Below are positions 35,666-41,235 of a stretch of DNA of 41,235 bases, in pieces (position 1 is the first letter of the stretch; each line of letters opens with the position of its first letter). The translations under genes were made by a program, and so were the position numbers. The DNA is taken from NCBI GenBank assembly GCA_001304155.1, contig LJUX01000006.1:1-41235 (forward strand), in the 5' to 3' direction. The notes below the pieces were generated by a model, which worked only from the letters and a program-made list of their open reading frames with translations, did no database searches and had not been told where the DNA came from. Source of the DNA: a candidate division Zixibacteria bacterium SM23_73_3 (GTDB lineage: Bacteria; Zixibacteria; MSB-5A5; SM1-73).

Positions 35666-36712
35666 TTATGTTCCCATCCGGATTTTACCTCTGTACTTGG
35701 CGTATGTGCCGTAATCAATATATTTCTTATTATTGTCCAACTGAAATCTGGTATGGGGAGCCTTGTCCTGCACCTCTTCAATCCTGTCGGTAACTTCAAA
35801 TATGAACCCGTCGCTACCAGCTCCTGAACCGTACGAAACCATCAGAATCTTATCCCCCGGCTTGGAAATGTCCAAAGTTGAAGTAAGCCCCATGGGAGAT
35901 GACCCAGAGTAGGTATTGCCCAGGGTGGGAGAGAGCCATCCCGGCTCTATCTGTTCTTTGGTAAATCCCAGCATCTTCCCCACTTTCTGGGGAAATTTCC
36001 CGTTGGGCTGGTGAAAGATAACATAGTTAAAATCTCCCGGCTTCATGTTTGCTTTCTTCATGATCCCTTTAGCCGCTCCGGTGATATGCTTGAAGTAGGC
36101 AGGTTCTCCAGTGAAACGGCTGGCATGCCGGGGATAAAATTGATATTCTCTTCGCCAAAAATCAGGGGTGTCGGTCATGAAGGAGTTAGTGTGAAGCGCT
36201 TTCGCTATCAGGTTGTCTTTGCCAAATATAAACGAAGCCGCTCCGGCAGCAGCCGAATACTCCAGTGCATCACCCGGAGCGCCCTGAGAGGTGTCCGCTC
36301 CCACTGCCAAGCCATACTTGATCGCCCCGGACTCGACCAAACTAATGCAGACGAACATAGCCTCGCTTCCTGCCTTGCAGGCAAACTCATAATCCGCACA
36401 GTGTATATCCGGTGTAGCTCCGATTGCTTCACCCAAGACAGTTCCGGAAGGTTTAACCGCATAGGGATGAGACTCAGATCCCACGTAAACGGCTCCGATC
36501 TCCTTGGGGTTAATATTTGCCCGTTTTAGTGCATATTTAGTCGCTTCCACCGACATGGTGATGGTATCCTGATCCGGAGCGGGGACCGATTTCTCATAAA
36601 GCAAAAGTCCCTTCTTGTAGGCAGGGGCATCTGCGCCCCATACCTTGGCAATCTCCTCTACCTTTATTCTGTTTCTGGGGACATAAGCTCCATAGCCAAC
36701 TATTCCGACCAT
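35666..36712 (-). CDS. Archaeal-type hydroxymethylglutaryl-CoA synthase
   Basis: A 348-residue enzyme. It condenses acetyl-CoA and acetoacetyl-CoA to HMG-CoA. It is shorter than the bacterial mevalonate-pathway and eukaryotic HMG-CoA synthases and matches the archaeal form. Catalytic residues are visible: Glu80 in VGSESHPYAVKPSG, Cys112 in DYEFACKAGSEA, and His234 in VIFHQPNGKFP. LSPTLGNTYSGSSP near 280 and SYGSGAGSDGFIF complete the family marks. AGGAGGAT precedes the ATG. First gene of the cluster, behind a strong promoter. The mevalonate kinase and HMG-CoA reductase genes are not in the window. Confidence 0.94.
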   Translation of the reverse strand: MVGIVGYGAYVPRNRIKVEEIAKVWGADAPAYKKGLLLYEKSVPAPDQDTITMSVEATKYALKRANINPKEIGAVYVGSESHPYAVKPSGTVLGEAIGATPDIHCADYEFACKAGSEAMFVCISLVESGAIKYGLAVGADTSQGAPGDALEYSAAAGAASFIFGKDNLIAKALHTNSFMTDTPDFWRREYQFYPRHASRFTGEPAYFKHITGAAKGIMKKANMKPGDFNYVIFHQPNGKFPQKVGKMLGFTKEQIEPGWLSPTLGNTYSGSSPMGLTSTLDISKPGDKILMVSYGSGAGSDGFIFEVTDRIEEVQDKAPHTRFQLDNNKKYIDYGTYAKYRGKIRMGT

Positions 36713-36813
36713 ATCCTCCTCGCTTTTTTCAAAAATGGTGACTGGAAAAATTCACAGTTCAAAGATGTCCAATTTCGCTTGACCTGCCGCTTCCCACCTT
36801 CAAAAACTATCAG

Positions 36814-36842
36814 TATATACACAGAAAGGACGTTCCTGTCAA
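36814..36842 (-). promoter_or_regulatory. Strong predicted sigma70 promoter of the HMG-CoA synthase operon
   Basis: On the minus strand a perfect TTGACA (36842-36837), 17 bases, then TATATA (36819-36814), with TATACT two bases lower. Transcription would start near 36807, leaving about 95 bases of leader to the HMG-CoA synthase ATG. It is the best promoter in the window. Confidence 0.75.
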
Positions 36843-36863
36843 GTGAAATTTGTCACAAAGGCG

Positions 36864-36891
36864 GTGGGGGCAATTCATGAATTGCCCCCAC
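36864..36891. repeat. Perfect 28-base palindrome H
   Basis: Both 14-base halves are complementary: GTGGGGGCAATTCA followed by TGAATTGCCCCCAC. It lies just upstream of the HMG-CoA synthase promoter in the 346-base gap to the ECF gene. In one frame it reads GAIHELP, a peptide typical of this kind of dispersed repeat in metagenome-derived proteins (from memory). The rest of the gap (36892-37058) shows nothing recognisable. Confidence 0.85.
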
Positions 36892-37058
36892 TACAAGATG
36901 TATCGCAATCCAAACGCATCCCGAATTTTACCCCTGGAGGTTATCAGAATTTTATCATGAGTGTATGTTGGGGATATGATCCCAAACGCCTCGGTAAAAA
37001 TGGAGCATCTGAGCTTGTCTCAGACGAAAACCGTTTTGTAAGTGAGTCCCTTTTAGCA

Positions 37059-37607
37059 TCAAATTTTTGCAGGTTGAGCTTTTGATATTTTCATAAGAAG
37101 GGGAGCCAGAACCATAAAGATGATGACATTTGAAAGAATATGAATGAGAGCAAAGGGAATGGCGGCAATCATCACCGGCAGAAATTGACCCACTACAAAC
37201 GCAGTAGCTAAATTGGTAAACAGATCATAAATTATGGTCAGGACCAAACCAGAAATTCCCAGAATCAAAATAGAAAGATATGGTCGAAAGGAGGAATTCT
37301 GATCAAGAGCAATTGCATTAAGTCTAAAAGCCAAGCCACCAGCAAAACCTATCAGGCCCATACAGAAAATCTGGGCTAACGCTATGGGCAAGGGAGGTAA
37401 GCCATACGGAGTGATAATGGAGGTGTAAATTGATATAGAGATAATCCCCACCACTACTCCCCCTGTCGTACCCAGAAGATATCCGGAGGAAAAAACTATG
37501 AAGGTAAAAAATTCGACATTTGGAACGGTAAGTATGGGTAGCTTCAAAGCGATGGCTAAGGCGATTAAAACCCCAATGAGGGCAAGCTTTTGTGCGGAAA
37601 AACTCAT
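37059..37607 (-). CDS. ECF transporter substrate-binding (S) component
   Basis: A 182-residue membrane protein with about six helices. The start (QKLALIGVLIALAIALKLP) carries the AxxA-like helix that S components use to meet the T subunit, and LLGTTGGVVVGII is typical of the family. The vitamin or other ligand cannot be named from the sequence. Its ATG overlaps the stop of the metalloprotease gene (ATGA), so the two are coupled, an odd pairing. The A and T subunits must be elsewhere. Confidence 0.85.
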   Translation of the reverse strand: MSFSAQKLALIGVLIALAIALKLPILTVPNVEFFTFIVFSSGYLLGTTGGVVVGIISISIYTSIITPYGLPPLPIALAQIFCMGLIGFAGGLAFRLNAIALDQNSSFRPYLSILILGISGLVLTIIYDLFTNLATAFVVGQFLPVMIAAIPFALIHILSNVIIFMVLAPLLMKISKAQPAKI

Positions 37608-39481
37608 CTGATCACTGCCATCTTCTTGATCACATTAGAATTTTTGGTTTTGACCTGATATAGATATATTCCTGTGGCGACGTATTCCCCTTTCTGATTT
37701 TTACCATCCCACGCAGGGCACATGCTACGCTCAGTATAATTGTCGATTCTCTTGTCTTTTTCCGTGTATTGCCAAACTAGCTCTCCAGAAAGAGCAAATA
37801 TATTAATCTCGACGTCGCTACGTGAGGATAAAATGAAGGGAAAAAACGTGGAATCGGCGCTACTATTTATAACAAAGGGGTTAGGAAAATTCTGGCCGAC
37901 CCAGTCTCTCTGAGGAAATGGCTTTTCCCCATGGAAAGAGCTATCATATATTGCCGAGTAAGTGTAAGGAAAATATGAGTATCCGTTTCGGCTAACAGGG
38001 GCTGGAATCATTACTATCTCATCATACTCGGTCCAATTATAAACATCCGTTTGTGCAAAACCTGTCTGTTGGTTGATCTGGAAATCATGGCGAATCGGCT
38101 CGTTGGCGTCCTTATCATATCCTAACGCTGATATTTCAAAATTATAATTCGGACTGGCAGATGAAAAAGTAAGTTTCATTCCCCCTTGTTTATCTCCCGG
38201 TTTAAAGACAATATAATTGGAGCCCAGACCATAAGGATGATTTGGACCTGACGGAGAGTATACTGAATCAGTGCCGTAGAAGTCGTGTAAATGTTCCACT
38301 TCCACCTGCGGAAACATATCACCCTCAGAGTAAAAAAGTTGAGTGCGAGCTCTATTCCCAGTGAAATAGTTCCATACGGTGAATTCCCGGAAAGCATCAT
38401 CAAAATTACCTCCTCTTGCCTGCAGAGCCTTATCTATGGATGACTCACCACTCGGATAGTCTATGGCATTGTTTCCCACAACATCGGCACACCCTTCCCA
38501 GATGTCTTTTATTATGGTGGCATCAAATCTTTCCGAGAGATATATAGGCCAAACACAACTGCCATAGGCGTGGTAAGCGCTATCGGGAACCTTGTAGTCG
38601 TAGCTAAAGGTTTTTAGAGACCACTCAGGATGATTAAAAAAGGAAGAGAGATAACCCAGGTAATCATTTATATTATCATACACCATATCTTCCATCCAGA
38701 CAGCTGACATCTCCATCCAATAAGGTTTATAGGTATTTTGATCATTTGGATCATCAAATTCAAATTCGGAGGCATCATAGCCGAACTGAATGGCATGAAA
38801 GAACTCATGGGCGGCAGTGACTCTTAAGATGTCCAACTTGTCCTCGTATCCAGCATACCCGCTATAATCATTTCTCACCACAATGTAACTGGTGTAAGAA
38901 ATTGGGTTTGCTACCGTGGAGGTTTCTGGCTCGGAGTAACCGTAATATTCCCACTTTAGATTCTTCAGATATATATCATATCTTCCATCTCCCCCGTTTG
39001 GCTGGTACCAACTGTCGTTAGGAGGTGGATTATATTCCAATTCATCAACCTCTTTGGTCCAAACAGAATCAAAAATATCCGCACAACGATTTACATAATC
39101 CGGCACACCATCTGCTGGATTGACATCCACGTCCGCTTGAAAAACCGCATGCGTTCCGGTGCGGGTGTAATGAATCTTGAAATGACCACTGGGGGTGTCG
39201 TAGGTGTATTCCGGATCTCCTTCAAAATCCGGGCGAGAGATGTATGGTTTTAGAAGTTGTGCTGTTTTTGCAGAAAATCGATGCTTGTTAAAATTAATCT
39301 CCACAAAAATGGGTGTAGCGCAGATGGGACGTTTTACCTCCTCTTTGGGAGCTTCCAACGAAAAGACGCTTTTAACCCTTTCTAAAAGCCGCTGTTCATA
39401 CGCCTGGCTCAATTTCTGTTCTTCTGCCTGAACATTTTGAAAAATAAAAATAAAAAAGGATAGAAAAAAGATCCTCTTCAT
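37604..39481 (-). CDS. Secreted MXAN_6640-type putative metalloprotease with FlgD/T9SS-like C-terminus
   Basis: A 625-residue exported protein. The signal peptide (MKRIFFLSFFIFIFQNVQA) ends near residue 19. A long metzincin- or gluzincin-like domain holds the zinc motif His225-Glu226-Phe-Phe-His229, with FGYDASEF after it and an MEMSAVWMEDM segment that probably supplies a ligand. The C-terminal 90 residues resemble FlgD Ig-like or T9SS sorting tails (NFPNPF near 523-528, then AWDGKNQKGEYVATGIYLYQV and a final KKMAVIR). AAGGAG seven bases before the ATG at 39481 favours it over the GTG at 39484. Family members come from FCB phyla and Myxococcota; the substrate is unknown. Confidence 0.88.
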   Translation of the reverse strand: MKRIFFLSFFIFIFQNVQAEEQKLSQAYEQRLLERVKSVFSLEAPKEEVKRPICATPIFVEINFNKHRFSAKTAQLLKPYISRPDFEGDPEYTYDTPSGHFKIHYTRTGTHAVFQADVDVNPADGVPDYVNRCADIFDSVWTKEVDELEYNPPPNDSWYQPNGGDGRYDIYLKNLKWEYYGYSEPETSTVANPISYTSYIVVRNDYSGYAGYEDKLDILRVTAAHEFFHAIQFGYDASEFEFDDPNDQNTYKPYWMEMSAVWMEDMVYDNINDYLGYLSSFFNHPEWSLKTFSYDYKVPDSAYHAYGSCVWPIYLSERFDATIIKDIWEGCADVVGNNAIDYPSGESSIDKALQARGGNFDDAFREFTVWNYFTGNRARTQLFYSEGDMFPQVEVEHLHDFYGTDSVYSPSGPNHPYGLGSNYIVFKPGDKQGGMKLTFSSASPNYNFEISALGYDKDANEPIRHDFQINQQTGFAQTDVYNWTEYDEIVMIPAPVSRNGYSYFPYTYSAIYDSSFHGEKPFPQRDWVGQNFPNPFVINSSADSTFFPFILSSRSDVEINIFALSGELVWQYTEKDKRIDNYTERSMCPAWDGKNQKGEYVATGIYLYQVKTKNSNVIKKMAVIR

Positions 39482-39595
39482 CACTTCTCTCCTTTAATGA
39501 GACGATAATTTCCCAACAGATTAAACAGATTAAATCAGTAATCGGTTTTTTTGCTTTCTATTTTTTCATTAGTTATTCGTCTTCTATAATTGATT

Positions 39596-40435
39596 CTAAT
39601 AATTTTTCTCTTTCACCTTCTTTAGCATCTCCAGGCAACGATATGGAACATTGACTGTGCCGATCAGAATTTTCCCCCCTCTTCGGCCATGGCAGTCTGA
39701 ACCTCCGGTGTAGATTAGACCCAGTTTCTTGGCTAAGTTTTTGTATTGTTGCGCTGTCTCCCGATCGTGTTTATGATGATACGCTTCAATTCCATCCAGA
39801 CCTAACTGTAGGAAATCATAGATGGCGTGTTGTGATCTGCAGGTTCCGGGATGAGCCAGAACCGCTACCCCCCTAACCAGATGGATTAAATCGACCCCTT
39901 CCTGGGGAGTCAGGAATCTTTTGGGCACATAAGCTTGGGCATGGTAGCCTAAATATCTGGCAAAAGCCTCTTCATAAGTGTGCACGAACTCCTCTTTGAG
40001 TAAAGCGTCAGCTAAGTGAGGTCTTCCTACGGCGCCTTTTCCCGCTATGTTTTTCACTGTTTCCATACTAAGGTCGATTCCCAGCTCATTTAGCTTCTCC
40101 ACCATCTTCTCCCCTCTGACCCGCCTCTCCTCCTGGAAACTATTTATCTTCTTTACGAATTCCGGATTTTCATAGTCAATCAAGTACCCCAAAAGATGAA
40201 AATCCTCTCCCCTGTGGGAAATGGAAAGCTCCACCCCCGGGATGAGTTCAATTCCTAATTCCTCTGCCCTCTTTTTAGCCGCCTGGTACCCATCTATGGT
40301 GTCATGATCTGTGATGGAAATGACGGAAAGCCCTTCTTTTTTGGCAATCTCAACCACCTCTACCGGGGTAAGCAAACCGTCAGAGGCAGTGGTATGTATA
40401 TGGAGATCTATCCTTCGTTTTTGCATTCGCTTCAC
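39596..40435 (-). CDS. PHP-domain phosphoesterase
   Basis: A 279-residue PHP phosphoesterase. Metal ligands start with Asp10, His12 and His14 (DLHIHTTASDG). ISITDHDT follows near 36, then GVELSI, HLLGYLID, an AHPGT near 200, and SDCHG near the end. Members of this group (YciV/TrpH type) act as 3',5'-nucleotide bisphosphate phosphatases or 5'-exonucleases; which is unclear here. A GTG start overlaps the stop of the upstream gene by four bases; an ATG nine bases later (40426) is also possible. Confidence 0.9.
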   Translation of the reverse strand: MKRMQKRRIDLHIHTTASDGLLTPVEVVEIAKKEGLSVISITDHDTIDGYQAAKKRAEELGIELIPGVELSISHRGEDFHLLGYLIDYENPEFVKKINSFQEERRVRGEKMVEKLNELGIDLSMETVKNIAGKGAVGRPHLADALLKEEFVHTYEEAFARYLGYHAQAYVPKRFLTPQEGVDLIHLVRGVAVLAHPGTCRSQHAIYDFLQLGLDGIEAYHHKHDRETAQQYKNLAKKLGLIYTGGSDCHGRRGGKILIGTVNVPYRCLEMLKKVKEKNY

Positions 40436-41235
40436 TGAGTTTGGGTTAATTTCTCCTCCACCTTTCTTTCAATCTCCTGGGACAGAAGCATAGCCTCTCC
40501 TTTTAAGGCATCTGCTTTCTCTTTTGTGGAGGTTACGAAATCTTGGTCCTCAATGGAATTCAAGTTAATTCTAACATTATAGTATGCCCCATCCACCGCA
40601 GTCTTCGCGGTAAGTGCCGATACACCTGCATCCGAGAGCATGTTGGGATTTCCTTTTTCAACCACTATCTGGCTTAGCTTTATTGCCAGAAGTCCCTTCT
40701 CCATAACCTGGAGTGGAACGGTTATGGCTCCTTTGGTCGCCTCCTGAACCACCAGATTTCGTTTCTCTTTTTCCTCGTCTGTATATTTGGGGAGTTTCAT
40801 GGCATCCATAACCCGATCAAAACTTTCAGCATCCTTGACTATAAACTCCTCCATCTGTTTTTTGATCTCTTCTGCTTTTTCTAAAACCCCTTTCAACTCA
40901 TCTTCCACTTCTTTAAATTTTTTCCTTCCTATGGTCAACCGGCATACCATGGATGAGAGGGCGCCAGCCAAGGCACCACAGGCGGCGGAAACACTTCCTC
41001 CCCCCGGGGCAGGAGAGGATGAAGCCACCCTATCTATGAACCCTTCCAATCCCTCCTTTTCCCCACCGGCGAAGGTCATCAGTTTGCTCTCCAGCACCTG
41101 TTCTTTTTTGAAATTCTCCAGGCGGAGATAATATTCTGCCACATCCAGAAGAGCCTCCTCAGGTGTCAGCCCAACTATCTCGCTGGATATGATGGGAACC
41201 CCATATCTTTCCGCCTCAGTTTTTATCATTTCAAA
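40432..41235 (-). CDS. ftcD: Glutamate formimidoyltransferase-formimidoyl-THF cyclodeaminase (C-terminal part)
   Basis: The frame enters from beyond the right edge, so only the last 267 codons are visible. The first about 40 residues match the end of the formimidoyltransferase domain (AERYGVPIISSEIVGLTP). The rest is a full cyclodeaminase domain, with SSPAPGGGSVSAACGALAGAL near its start. The fused enzyme moves the formimino group from formiminoglutamate to tetrahydrofolate and closes it to methenyl-THF in histidine breakdown. The visible ATG at 41229 is inside the domain, not the real start. It is coupled to the PHP gene by a four-base overlap. Confidence 0.9.
   Translation of the reverse strand, partial: FEMIKTEAERYGVPIISSEIVGLTPEEALLDVAEYYLRLENFKKEQVLESKLMTFAGGEKEGLEGFIDRVASSSPAPGGGSVSAACGALAGALSSMVCRLTIGRKKFKEVEDELKGVLEKAEEIKKQMEEFIVKDAESFDRVMDAMKLPKYTDEEKEKRNLVVQEATKGAITVPLQVMEKGLLAIKLSQIVVEKGNPNMLSDAGVSALTAKTAVDGAYYNVRINLNSIEDQDFVTSTKEKADALKGEAMLLSQEIERKVEEKLTQTQ

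Noticed and set aside
30287-36891. CRISPR array
   Set aside because: The repeats differ in sequence and lie far apart at irregular spacing with genes between them, with no spacer pattern and no cas genes.
36843-37085. Plus-strand frame beginning MKFVTKAVGAIHELPP
   Set aside because: The peptide is the translation of palindrome H and matches a common artefact from dispersed repeats.

Overview
The window is a stretch of bacterial chromosome of moderate G+C. It has dense gene clusters of mostly housekeeping and central-metabolic genes and one tRNA gene. No phage, plasmid, CRISPR array or transposase gene is visible. Several traits point to an uncultured lineage of the FCB superphylum (Zixibacteria, KSB1 or Latescibacteria-like): a secreted MXAN_6640-type metalloprotease with a C-terminal FlgD/T9SS-like tail, a Bacteroidetes-style GlmU relative, DUF1573 and MauE proteins, a CHASE2-Ser/Thr kinase, and gaps full of palindromic repeats. 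The placement is an inference from gene content only.

Layout. 1-740: tRNA-Leu(CAA) with a promoter, and a leader that is duplicated at the window edge. 740-4880 (minus): a receptor kinase, a metallophosphoesterase and a two-FHA protein. 5040-11170 (plus): dus, a polyprenyl diphosphate synthase, a membrane VWA protein and enolase. 11220-14570 (plus): an orphan membrane-tailed gene, ftsB/divIC, recO and glyQS. 14575-15360: a GNAT gene between two copies of a complex repeat. 15400-19550 (minus): glgA, galT and a GlmU-like protein. 19790-23734 (minus): htpX, lemA, a broken S23/four-helix-bundle gene, purE and purD. 23885-28035 (plus): a predicted outer-membrane barrel, a gluzincin-like protein, a QueT-family transporter, and a DUF1573/rhodanese/MauE trio. 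28244-36712 (minus): an acyl-CoA gene cluster. 37059-41235 (minus): an ECF S component, the secreted metalloprotease, a PHP phosphoesterase and the end of a formiminotransferase-cyclodeaminase fusion that runs off the edge.

The most interesting part is 28244-36842. A near-consensus promoter reads into an archaeal-type HMG-CoA synthase, a thiolase and a DUF35 zinc-ribbon protein. These are the three parts of the archaeal acetoacetyl-CoA thiolase/HMG-CoA synthase complex. Next come a methylcrotonyl-CoA-carboxylase-type carboxyltransferase, a LiuC-like methylglutaconyl-CoA hydratase, a biotin carboxylase and a separate biotin carrier. Together they could connect acetyl-CoA, HMG-CoA, 3-methylglutaconyl-CoA and 3-methylcrotonyl-CoA. 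No HMG-CoA lyase or HMG-CoA reductase is visible here.

Second theme: many gaps hold palindromic elements, at least eight sequence types. Three genes unrelated to their surroundings (11224-11913, 14762-15256, 30327-31112) each sit between two copies of one such element; one pair is identical over 28 bases. A decayed S23-family gene at 21404-21751 is framed by a perfect 13-bp inverted repeat. This looks like repeat-bracketed gene gain into conserved operons, though no recombinase is seen.

Coding starts were adjusted from the longest open frames where a ribosome-binding site and family length agreed.
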